From CAZAKO01 sp964546145 (GTDB lineage Bacteria; Fidelibacterota; UBA2242), in NCBI GenBank assembly GCA_964546145.1, contig CAZJIU010000009.1, forward strand, positions 1 through 44,422: 44,422 bases of DNA, read 5' to 3'. The notes under the pieces are model-generated. The model saw only the letters and a list, made by a program, of their open reading frames with translations, was not told where the DNA came from and did not search any database. Positions 23,883-32,144 of the stretch are shown piece by piece. Made by a program: the position numbers and the translations under genes. Positions within the stretch are counted from its first letter, which is position 1; every line of letters starts with the position of its first letter.

Positions 23883-24878
23883 TCAAACCTTCAGCATTGA
23901 GTAACTGTCCAGGATGAGATCGATCAACGAAATGTTAACTTTTTGATAGTAGCAGCCATAGTAACAGCCGCGACATTTCCGAACGGTCTCTTTCTTGGCT
24001 GCCCGCCACTGGGGATCATCGAGTTCTTCAATCGAGAGAACATTTATATCGTTCAAATATTCCTGACAGGTCATCAGACGACCGTCATTATTAACTACCA
24101 GGTAAGCATCACGATCCACGGGACATTTCCAGCTCATCTCGCGATACATTTGGAGATCGGTTTTTAAAAATCCCCAGCTGGGCGCAACTAGCCCGGTTTT
24201 CAGCTTATGACTGCGGATTTTTTCCCGCAGTATTTCCAGAGCTCCAAGATCATTAACTTTTTGACTCGGGTCGGCTGGCGAGAACATTCCGCCGACATGC
24301 TGGAAGAATCCCAGATCAAAAATAATACCTCGTTCGGTAACCTTTTGCATGATCTCAGGAATCTCTTGAAAATTTCCCTGGTGAAGAACGGTAATTGTGC
24401 TGCAGATTATGCCCTGCGATCTGGCATAGCTAAGTAAATCGAGAATCGAAGCGTCGGACTTAACTCCGACCTGGGTCAGCGAATCCAGTGAGGCGGTCAA
24501 GAACAACAGACCATCATCCGCCAGCTGGTCTATGGTCTCCTGGGTCATGATTTTAAAGTTAGAAATCAGCCAGGGAATTGACTTGCGAGTTTGTGAGATA
24601 TGCTTGATAATATCGTGGATGTCTTTTCTAAGCAGAGGTTCCCCACCGGTGATAGAAAATACCCGTACACCCCAATGATAGAGTTTGTCAATGACTTGCA
24701 GCCATTGGTCGGTATTCAAATCCTTAAATTTAAAACTGATGACTTTGCAATAGGGACATTTCAGGTTGCATTTCCGGGTAATGAACAAGGAGCCGAAGCG
24801 AGGTTCTGGTGGTGATGATAAAGTCCGCCAGGCGATTTTCAATTTATTGCGAATAGGTACATGTGAATATTTGTGCAT
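23883..24878 (-). CDS. Radical SAM protein with SPASM-like C-terminus
   Basis: A 331-residue protein with the cluster motif RKCNLKCPYCKVISF (about 35-49), ITGGEPLLRKDI (about 76-87) and a Cys-rich C-terminal region (WKCPVDRDAYLVVNNDGRL, TCQEYL and CRGCYYGCYYQ) resembling a SPASM or twitch domain with auxiliary clusters. The substrate is unknown and could be a peptide or a membrane-associated molecule. It is the most downstream gene of a minus-strand group, 96 bases after the CDF gene. Confidence 0.87.
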   Translation of the reverse strand: MHKYSHVPIRNKLKIAWRTLSSPPEPRFGSLFITRKCNLKCPYCKVISFKFKDLNTDQWLQVIDKLYHWGVRVFSITGGEPLLRKDIHDIIKHISQTRKSIPWLISNFKIMTQETIDQLADDGLLFLTASLDSLTQVGVKSDASILDLLSYARSQGIICSTITVLHQGNFQEIPEIMQKVTERGIIFDLGFFQHVGGMFSPADPSQKVNDLGALEILREKIRSHKLKTGLVAPSWGFLKTDLQMYREMSWKCPVDRDAYLVVNNDGRLMTCQEYLNDINVLSIEELDDPQWRAAKKETVRKCRGCYYGCYYQKVNISLIDLILDSYSMLKV

Positions 24879-24974
24879 TGGAGGATGTCTGTCTGCCGGA
24901 TTTTACAACTTGTCTTATGCTAACATTGTCTATTGCTTAAACAACTTAGTCAAAAGCAAATTCTATCGCAATTA

Positions 24975-25883
24975 TTACTTTTGTGCCGGCTTCTCCCGGC
25001 AGGGGATAACATTAACGTGGCAATTGCGGATAATCTCTTTGATGTCGATGGTAATTTGCTGAATATTATTCATAACCTGTGCCATCTTCGAGTGGTCGTC
25101 GAATTCCAGGTATAGCTCGATAAAAATATCTGCCCCGGAACGCCGTGACCGAATATCATGTATATTCCGATAGTCGTTGAAGTGTTGCCCCAGTACCTTT
25201 AAAATTTCGGTTTGCAGAGATTCCTCCAGGGTCCGGTCCATCAAATTATCCATTGAGGTCGAGAAGAGTGTGTAAGCTGAGTATAACAGGAAGCCACTCA
25301 GTACCAGGGCGCCAACCGGGTCAATGAAATGGGCAAATGAAACATTGCCTAATACAAAACCACCGGTCAGAGTCAGGGATGCACCCAAATCCATGATAAA
25401 TTTGCTGCGATAGAGGTCACGCTGCCCTTCGATAATTGGCGAGAAGGCGGCTTTGGCGATTTTCCTGAATTTGAGCCACTGCCAGAAGTTGACTAGAAAA
25501 CCAATGGAATTGAATCCAATCCCAATCAGAACACCGACACCAGCCAGTTTTTCGGGTTTCAAAATACCATGAACCACACTGGTTAGAATGACGATCAGGG
25601 AAATCCCGATTACGACTGCAATGAGTAAGCTGGAAAAGGCTTCCATTTTACCGTAGCCATAATTATAAACAAGATTCGTGCCTTTAGATACCTTGCGGAT
25701 CGCGATGTAGGCAAAGAAAATCGCCAGTATTTCACTAGCGCCTTGGAATACATCGGTCAGCATGATCAATGAATTAGACGTCAGCGCGGCGACGATATTC
25801 GGGATTAGCAAAACAATCCCGATAATCAGGCTAACCAGAATAGCTTTCTCTTTTTGTTTAAATGTCCAGCCCTGCTCGCCCAT
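24975..25883 (-). CDS. Cation diffusion facilitator family transporter, degenerate metal site
   Basis: A 302-residue CDF protein with about six helices and a C-terminal cytoplasmic domain (HDIRSRRSGADIFIELYLEF). Helix 2 reads MLTDVFQGASEIL and helix 5 region reads SKFIMDLGASLTL. The usual HxxxD pairs for zinc are changed (Gln and Glu in helix 2, Lys for His in helix 5). FIDPVGALVLSGFLL matches the family. The ATG at 25883 is preferred to an upstream TTG at 25916 that would overlap the PrsW-like gene by 29 bases. Metal selectivity may differ from typical zinc exporters. Confidence 0.85.
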   Translation of the reverse strand: MGEQGWTFKQKEKAILVSLIIGIVLLIPNIVAALTSNSLIMLTDVFQGASEILAIFFAYIAIRKVSKGTNLVYNYGYGKMEAFSSLLIAVVIGISLIVILTSVVHGILKPEKLAGVGVLIGIGFNSIGFLVNFWQWLKFRKIAKAAFSPIIEGQRDLYRSKFIMDLGASLTLTGGFVLGNVSFAHFIDPVGALVLSGFLLYSAYTLFSTSMDNLMDRTLEESLQTEILKVLGQHFNDYRNIHDIRSRRSGADIFIELYLEFDDHSKMAQVMNNIQQITIDIKEIIRNCHVNVIPCREKPAQK

Positions 25884-25887
25884 AATC

Positions 25888-26931
25888 TCAGTTTTTGAGA
25901 TTTTTTTTCTGGTCAATTTGCTGGTTGAGGAAATACAATTGCCACAGATCGCGCGGACTGGTGCGCAGCAGCGGTGCCATAGCTAATTGGCCGGTTTTAC
26001 CGATATTCTTCTCTAATTGTTTTAATTCCGTGAACTTGGCTTGGATGTCCGGATCGGGTACTGGCTGAATACCGGTTTCTTTTAATATCAGCAGTGCTTT
26101 GGCTTGTGCCGAAAGTTCCAGGTAGATTAGCAGGTAACAAAATATATCAGCCAGGATTTCACCCGCAAGATGTTCCTGGAGGCTGTAAAGATAGTTGCCG
26201 GCTTTGGTTTCCCGAAAATGACCGGCCCGAATGTCACTTAATAATTGGACATTGGCCGCCAGACCCTCCTCAAGCCACTTGCGCAGTGATTTTTCACTAT
26301 TGATAAAAATCAGGCTTAGTAAAAGCGGTAAAACAACCAATTGCGTAATTACAATCAGCTCTGCGCTGATGATGTGAACAAGATAATTGAAACCGGAATG
26401 GATCAATATTGCGGTTAAAAATCCCCAAATAATGGTAAGGAACTGGAGCCGTTTTTGCCGTTCAAGTAAGTATCTGGTGATTATCATCATAATAGCAGTT
26501 GTGCCGCCGTGCATGACAGCTGTGCCGAGACCGCGAATTAGCCAGAGGAAAATATTTCGCTCCCCCAGAGCGTGTAAGAAAAAGAGATTCTCTACCAGTG
26601 CGAATCCGGCCCCGGCCGCAAAGCCGAAGATTGCACTGTCAACCAGAAACCCGATTTTCTTTTTTTTAAGCAGGTAAAATGGGTATACTGATTTAATCGT
26701 CTCTTCGATTATCGGAGCGACTACAACCGAAATAAGCAAGCTTTGATGAGGAATAAATTGAATAAAAAACCGATTAATAAACAGGGCAATTCCGCCTGCT
26801 AGACAGCCCCAGATAATTGCCTGAAGAACCATTATTGGTTTAATCAGTTTGTAACTGTCCATTAATACCAGCGCAATCAGAAAGATCAGCACTGGCAGGA
26901 GACTGGCGATAATATCTATTATTGCGTTCAT
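25888..26931 (-). CDS. PrsW-family intramembrane protease-like protein
   Basis: A 347-residue polytopic protein with PrsW motifs APIIEETIKSVYPFYLL (EExxK), GAGFALVENLFFL (ExxxY-type), GTAVMHGGTTAIMM and IHSGFNYLVH. PrsW enzymes cleave membrane substrates such as anti-sigma factors. The first 220 residues hold the membrane core, and the last 120 are cytoplasmic and helical. Its start overlaps the stop of the peptidase gene by four bases. Confidence 0.85.
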   Translation of the reverse strand: MNAIIDIIASLLPVLIFLIALVLMDSYKLIKPIMVLQAIIWGCLAGGIALFINRFFIQFIPHQSLLISVVVAPIIEETIKSVYPFYLLKKKKIGFLVDSAIFGFAAGAGFALVENLFFLHALGERNIFLWLIRGLGTAVMHGGTTAIMMIITRYLLERQKRLQFLTIIWGFLTAILIHSGFNYLVHIISAELIVITQLVVLPLLLSLIFINSEKSLRKWLEEGLAANVQLLSDIRAGHFRETKAGNYLYSLQEHLAGEILADIFCYLLIYLELSAQAKALLILKETGIQPVPDPDIQAKFTELKQLEKNIGKTGQLAMAPLLRTSPRDLWQLYFLNQQIDQKKNLKN

Positions 26932-29867
26932 AGGATTTTCAACGAAATCATTAATTCTGCAGAAGTTTTATTTCCATGCTTGAAGGCTAAACCGTACCCG
27001 GCAGATAGGGTCGTAGGAAATAATGAGAAAAGCACTACTTCCATATCAACCTGGGCGCCACAATTATAAACCGTACAGCTGCCGGAGGAAGCAAACAAGT
27101 TGGTGGAAAGTCCCGAAGCAAACACCGCCGGTCTTAGCCAGCGCGGATAGCAAGCCGTTATACCAATATGTCGGAAGCGCGCTGGTGGCAGGTTTAATTC
27201 TACCAGCAATTTGGCAAAGTTCGTTCCGCCGACGCTGTTCAGGTCTATACCGGGGAAACTGTAATATTCGCGGTAGCGTTTTTCATTCTGGTGATCAATC
27301 CAGTTATTGCCGAAGCCGCCAAAGTAGAAATTTGCAAATGGTTCATCACGCAAAGCTGGTGAGATTCCGGCTGCACTACGTAACCAAACTGAAGCATGAT
27401 TAACTGGTAATGCAAAACCGCGATCGAGAGTAGTAACGAGTTGAGGATACAAATGGCGATTGACGTAGTTATTGCGGGTAAAGGCACTAAACTGGTAACC
27501 TTTTTCGCCATCAACGGCACCCTGTGATTTCTGAACATATTCATAATCCAGCGAAGCATTGATATAAAAGTACTGATCAAAGCTGGCTGAAATATTTTGA
27601 TAATCCGGCATTGTCTCTAGACCGCCCCAGTAGCCACTGCTGATTGTGTAATCCATTGTGCGGGGTTCGTCCCAGATTAGATTATTTTTATATTTAGTTC
27701 CCAGAAAATAGCCGCGCCGGCTGGTTTTGGTTGGTCCGAACAGATCATAAAAGTCAGCCGGATTGTATTTGAGGTTAAACTCCCATCTCCAGTAGCGGTA
27801 ATTAGCACTGAAATGAAATCGCTCGCTTTCCGCTAGATTATTGTCAAAGAGCGAATACGAGGTTGTGAATTTTAGTGAATTATAACCGATGTCATTGGAA
27901 AAATCAAAATAATACCCTAACGTGGTAGTGCTCTTGTAACCTTCCGCTATCGGATATGCTGATTTCAATTTAGTGTTCGGCCAGAGTTTATATTCACCTT
28001 TATAAGTCGTAAGTGCATCCAGATCGATAGTGGTCGGTGACGGTGCTCGCCACGTGCCAACAACTGGAAATTTCTCGTAAACGCTCTGACCGAGGTAATG
28101 GATAGCGGCGACATTTTCCAGCGGTTGATTGGGAATCCAGCCGGGGATGAAACCTTTAGCGGTATATTGAAAAGCAATCAGCGAATCGTCATTAATCGGT
28201 ACCGGTCGAAACAAGCCGGTTGTAACATTGGAAATGATTGACATGTCGCGCGCTGGAAAATCATAGCGATAGACATTTGACACACCGGAATAATAAGCCG
28301 TTCCGTATAAATAGCGACCATCCGCGGAGAAAACAAAATTTTCCGGGCCGGTCAGTTCAAAGTCGAAAAGTTCCTCGTAATCGGCCTGGCGATCTAACAG
28401 TTTAGTAATCTCAAAACAGACTAGCTTCTGCTTTCCGTCTACAAAGGTCAAAGCGCCGGTCAGATATCTTCCATCCGGCGAAATATCCAGATCATATAAA
28501 TCGGTGCCGTATTGAAAAGCATAAATTGCCACGTAATCGTTGTAAGGAGGTGGAATTTTGACTAAAGTTGAAATACCGTTTTCATGGCGCACGCCCCAGA
28601 TGGATTTATCAGTCGGATCAAATGCCAGATCACCGGTGCGGACATCGGTAATCAGGCGGGTGACTTTGTGGTTCTTCAGGTTAACGAAATTCAGGTCGCG
28701 GTATTTGAAATTGTCGGTTGTAAAAAAGAGCCGGTCGGATTCTAGATCAAATATCATGTTAGTTGTAAAATAGGTCGAGGCGCCCTTGAGATCACAAATT
28801 TTTTGCATTTTACCGGTTTGCAGATTAATAGCTGCGATATGCGCAACCTGACCGGGAAATTTGACCCCGGTATAGAGTACCCCGCGCCTAGAGTCCAGGA
28901 ATGAGCGCGATACGCTGCCCAGCACTTTGTCAGTCACAATTGGTCGAAAGGGTGTTTCCGGATATTTCCGCACCGTTTTGATATTCTGGTTTTGCCATTC
29001 TTTTTCAAAGGAGATCCAGTGCGACCATTCCGCAGTCAGCGGCCGTCCATAAACCTGTTTGAATTGGCGGGAAAAATAACGGCGGCTGTCCGGTGTTCGG
29101 GAAACCCATTGGATCAATTTTTCTGGTCCATATTGACTGGCTAAATAATTAAAGAAGCGTGTACCGTAAAGGTAGGAATTAGCGCCGACCTGGAAATCAA
29201 TCGCGGTACCTTCCGACTCCAGTCCGACCATATGGTAAATATAGGCTGAATCGTTTACCAGTGTTCGGAAAACCATCTCATCATAAGCACCCAGTGCCCG
29301 CCCGATACCGCCGCCCATCCAGGTCTCCATGAAAACGGCAATACCTTCATGGAACCAGCGCGGCGAGTATCTGCGCGGTGTCGTCAAAAAGGAATATAAC
29401 ATCGAAACCGGATGGCTGGCGGTTTCTTGGACTTTACCACAAAAAAGCGTACGCCAGAGGCGGTCGTGGCGGGTAGCTTTATCCATGGCGATCACATGCA
29501 CCAACTCATGAGACATCAGGTTTGACATGCGCTCATTGGCCGGGGCGACATCGAAAACATACATATTTGGTGCAAGCGATACATAGACGTAATTGCGTGG
29601 TACAGCCGAGGCTCCACCATTTGACCAATCTCCAAAATCTTCAATGAAAATGTTGACGGATTCAGATGGCTTATAATTCCAAAACTGCTTGTAATAATTC
29701 CAGGTAGTCGTGTAACAGCGCGCTAAGTGAGGAATGATATAACTGTGGGCATTACTGTAATATTCCAGGTTGAGGTCGTCGGTTCGCAGATTCTGAAGAG
29801 TCTGCGTAAAGCCCCCGGAAGCAATTAAAAGCATTATCAAAATAGTCCGGTTAATGAGAGAGAGCAT
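26928..29867 (-). CDS. Exported HExxH peptidase with beta-propeller and probable barrel C-terminus
   Basis: A roughly 979-residue protein with signal peptide MLSLINRTILIMLLIASGGF. The catalytic part (about 100-300) has SHELVHVIAMD (HExxH) and WFHEGIAVFMETW (third ligand), a gluzincin/peptidase-MA layout. Residues about 310-600 show propeller-like repeats (DLDISPDGRYL and FSADGRYLYGT). The last 300 residues are Tyr-, Phe- and Asn-rich strands (RYWRWEFNLKYNPADFYD), like an outer-membrane barrel. A TTG start at 29885 is also open. The group peptidase-PrsW-CDF-radical SAM is transcribed together. Confidence 0.82.
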   Translation of the reverse strand: MLSLINRTILIMLLIASGGFTQTLQNLRTDDLNLEYYSNAHSYIIPHLARCYTTTWNYYKQFWNYKPSESVNIFIEDFGDWSNGGASAVPRNYVYVSLAPNMYVFDVAPANERMSNLMSHELVHVIAMDKATRHDRLWRTLFCGKVQETASHPVSMLYSFLTTPRRYSPRWFHEGIAVFMETWMGGGIGRALGAYDEMVFRTLVNDSAYIYHMVGLESEGTAIDFQVGANSYLYGTRFFNYLASQYGPEKLIQWVSRTPDSRRYFSRQFKQVYGRPLTAEWSHWISFEKEWQNQNIKTVRKYPETPFRPIVTDKVLGSVSRSFLDSRRGVLYTGVKFPGQVAHIAAINLQTGKMQKICDLKGASTYFTTNMIFDLESDRLFFTTDNFKYRDLNFVNLKNHKVTRLITDVRTGDLAFDPTDKSIWGVRHENGISTLVKIPPPYNDYVAIYAFQYGTDLYDLDISPDGRYLTGALTFVDGKQKLVCFEITKLLDRQADYEELFDFELTGPENFVFSADGRYLYGTAYYSGVSNVYRYDFPARDMSIISNVTTGLFRPVPINDDSLIAFQYTAKGFIPGWIPNQPLENVAAIHYLGQSVYEKFPVVGTWRAPSPTTIDLDALTTYKGEYKLWPNTKLKSAYPIAEGYKSTTTLGYYFDFSNDIGYNSLKFTTSYSLFDNNLAESERFHFSANYRYWRWEFNLKYNPADFYDLFGPTKTSRRGYFLGTKYKNNLIWDEPRTMDYTISSGYWGGLETMPDYQNISASFDQYFYINASLDYEYVQKSQGAVDGEKGYQFSAFTRNNYVNRHLYPQLVTTLDRGFALPVNHASVWLRSAAGISPALRDEPFANFYFGGFGNNWIDHQNEKRYREYYSFPGIDLNSVGGTNFAKLLVELNLPPARFRHIGITACYPRWLRPAVFASGLSTNLFASSGSCTVYNCGAQVDMEVVLFSLFPTTLSAGYGLAFKHGNKTSAELMISLKIL

Positions 29868-30029
29868 ATTCGGAATTTTTAACAATTAATAGCATCCATT
29901 TAATATTGCTCGAATTAGTTGATCGTTTAATTCACATAAGTAAAAATCCATAAATAATCTATAGTTTTTCAAGAAAATTATAATGGAATTTTATAGACTA
30001 TTACATTTTAAAATCAGGTCAAGGTTCCC

Positions 30030-31094
30030 TTATAACCGTTGGAAGTCCTTGCTCTGAACCAATTTCTCGAAATCCTTGCTCTGGATCAGTCTTTGGAAAT
30101 TTTTACTCGTATAAAGACTCTGGAAATCTTTGCTATCTGCCAGTTTCTGGAAATCCTTGCTCAATACAAGCTGGAAATCTTTGCTCTGCGCCAGTTTCTG
30201 GAAATCCTTGCTTAGGACCATCTGGAAATCCTTACTATCCACCAATTTCTGGAAGTCTTTACTCTGGGCCAATTTCTGATAATCTTTGCTATCTATCATC
30301 ATCTGGAAATCCTTACTCATCGGCACTATTCTCTGGAAATCTTTACTCTCTATCAATTTCTGGAAGTCTTTACTCTGGGCCAATTTCTGATAATCTTTGC
30401 TATCTATCATCATCTGGAAATCCTTACTATCCACCAATTTCTGGAAATCTTTGCTCTGGGCCAATTTCTGGAAATCCTTACTCGCCACACGCTGGAAATC
30501 TTTACTCTGCGCCAGTTTCTGGAAATCTTTGCTATCAAACAACGTTTTCTGGAAATCCTTGCTGTCAGCTAGTTTCTGGAAATCCTTACTGTCGAATATT
30601 TTTTGAAAATCTTTGCTATCTGTCAGTTTTTGGAAATCCTTACTATCAACTGTCAGTTTCTGAAAATCCTTACTATCAACCACTAGTTTCTGAAAATCCT
30701 TACTATCAACCAGTAGTTTCTGGAAATCTTTACTGGCAAATATCTTTTGGAAATCTTTTGACATTGGAACTAGTATCTGGAAATCCGTTTTCATGAATTG
30801 TTGTAAGAAATCCTTACTTTGAAGTATTCGTTTGAAATCGGGATCTTTCAGCAGATTCTGGAACTCGGCACTTTGGACGAATTGAGCTAATACCGAATCC
30901 TCAAACTGAACATCCTTAAAAGTTAATTGTTCGCCGACAAATTTATCGGCTTTTTCCACGCCACCAATCGTGCCGATTAACTCCGAATTTCGTTCGACTT
31001 GGGGAAACACTCCGGTCAACCGGAGGACTATCATTATGACAATCACACTGCCAAGAATGATACCGATGATTGAAGTTGTAGTCTTTGAACTCAT
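30030..31094 (-). CDS. Membrane-anchored SKDFQ nonapeptide-repeat protein
   Basis: A 354-residue protein. Residues about 7-30 form one transmembrane helix (IIGIILGSVIVIMIVLRL). Residues 35-110 are a spacer with degenerate units (SKDFLQQFM, KTDFQILVPM). Residues 112-354 are about 27 tandem units of SKDFQKLxx (mostly 9 residues, some 8 or 10), for example SKDFQKLAQ, SKDFQKLVD and SKDYQKLAQ. Phe/Tyr at position 4 and Leu/Val/Ile at 7 are constant. A strong GGAGG and a good promoter precede it. I do not recognise the family. The repeats likely form a regular helical or solenoid rod on one side of the membrane. Confidence 0.88.
   Translation of the reverse strand: MSSKTTTSIIGIILGSVIVIMIVLRLTGVFPQVERNSELIGTIGGVEKADKFVGEQLTFKDVQFEDSVLAQFVQSAEFQNLLKDPDFKRILQSKDFLQQFMKTDFQILVPMSKDFQKIFASKDFQKLLVDSKDFQKLVVDSKDFQKLTVDSKDFQKLTDSKDFQKIFDSKDFQKLADSKDFQKTLFDSKDFQKLAQSKDFQRVASKDFQKLAQSKDFQKLVDSKDFQMMIDSKDYQKLAQSKDFQKLIESKDFQRIVPMSKDFQMMIDSKDYQKLAQSKDFQKLVDSKDFQMVLSKDFQKLAQSKDFQLVLSKDFQKLADSKDFQSLYTSKNFQRLIQSKDFEKLVQSKDFQRL
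30033..30761 (-). repeat. Tandem 27-bp repeat array (SKDFQ coding)
   Basis: The DNA encodes about 27 copies of a mostly 27-base unit (24-30), on the plus strand seen as repeated ctggaaatccttact-like blocks. It contains a perfect 75-base direct duplication, 30243-30317 and 30354-30428, offset by 111 bases, which marks recent unit expansion. Synonymous variation between other units indicates an older array that has drifted. Confidence 0.92.
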
Positions 31095-31143
31095 TGGTTT
31101 TATTCCTCCTGTACAACTATTGCTTTAATTTTAACACCTTTTA

Positions 31144-31172
31144 ATTATAGTGATAAATTAAAGAATTCCCAA
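31144..31172 (-). promoter_or_regulatory. Promoter of the SKDFQ-repeat gene
   Basis: On the minus strand TTGGGA (31167-31172) and a perfect TATAAT (31144-31149) are separated by 17 bases, about 50 bases upstream of the ATG at 31094. The gene therefore probably has its own transcript, separate from the ABC genes that end at 31329. The remaining 31173-31328 shows no gene. Confidence 0.6.
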
Positions 31173-31328
31173 ATAATTTCTTAAAGATTGAATCCCTCTA
31201 AAAGGTGACTAATACGCTTAAAACCAGCATTACGATTGATAGTATATCTGTAATCAAACATGAATAAACAAATTAATGGTCAGTTATTAGAATTTGCTAA
31301 TGTTATTTGAATAGAGACTGCGAATTTT

Positions 31329-32141
31329 TCAGGCATACATTTGTTTTAATTCGGCTAGCAGTTCGGGAGTCAATTGTTCCTGTTTGCGAATTTGGATAAA
31401 TTTATCCAGCAAGTCATCAACCGTCAATTGTTTTTTCTCAGCGGTGTCAATATCCTCAATGATTCTGCCCTTATGCAGCATAATTGTGCGGTTACCCAGT
31501 TCCAGCGCCTGTTGCATGCTGTGAGTAACCATCAAGGTCGTCAGGTTTTCCTGGGCAATGAACATTTTAGTAAGTTTGGTTACTTGTGAAGCCGATTTCG
31601 GATCGAGTGCAGCGGTGTGCTCATCCAGTAATAAAACTTGGGGCACGGTAATTACTGCCATCAGCAATGACAGTGCCTGTCGCTGACCACCAGACAGGGT
31701 CCCGATGGTATCATCCAACCGATTTTCCAGCTGCATTTCCAGTACCGCAACTTTTTCCCGTAAGAATTGCAGACGTGCGGCGTTCAAGCCCTTTTTCGGA
31801 TAGCACTTATGGCTGCGCAGGCTGGCAATATGCAGGTTTTCAGCGATACTCATCCCGGGTGCCGTGCCACTGAAAGGATTTTGGAAAACCCGCGAGATCA
31901 GTTGAGCTCGCCTGAAATCCGGAGTTCGGGTGACATCGCACCCGGCGATTATAATCGAGCCCTCATCCGGCAAAAAAGTGCCAGCAACCGCATTCAGTAA
32001 GGTCGTTTTACCACTGCCATTTGTGCCGATGATCGTGATGAAGTCGCCGTCATTAACATCCAGATCAATACCCTGCAGGGCGTAGACTTCGTTAATCGTA
32101 CCAGGATTGAACTTTTTGTGCAGATTGCGGATTTGGATCAT
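31329..32141 (-). CDS. ABC transporter ATP-binding protein (COG1101 type)
   Basis: A 270-residue ATPase with Walker A IIGTNGSGKTTLLNAVAG (about 37-54), signature LSGGQRQALSLLMAV (about 149-163), Walker B VLLLDEHTAALDPKSA and the H-loop MVTHSMQQAL. COG1101 ATPases pair with COG4120 permeases and COG2984 binding proteins for amino acid or similar uptake. The start lies 3 bases after the fused permease gene. Confidence 0.93.
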   Translation of the reverse strand: MIQIRNLHKKFNPGTINEVYALQGIDLDVNDGDFITIIGTNGSGKTTLLNAVAGTFLPDEGSIIIAGCDVTRTPDFRRAQLISRVFQNPFSGTAPGMSIAENLHIASLRSHKCYPKKGLNAARLQFLREKVAVLEMQLENRLDDTIGTLSGGQRQALSLLMAVITVPQVLLLDEHTAALDPKSASQVTKLTKMFIAQENLTTLMVTHSMQQALELGNRTIMLHKGRIIEDIDTAEKKQLTVDDLLDKFIQIRKQEQLTPELLAELKQMYA

Positions 32142-32144
32142 TGG

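Noticed and set aside
30397..30606. A 69-residue plus-strand frame of repeated FWKSLL units
   Set aside because: It is the antisense shadow of the SKDFQ repeat array. The minus frame has the ribosome-binding site, the promoter, the signal/anchor helix and the regular repeat.
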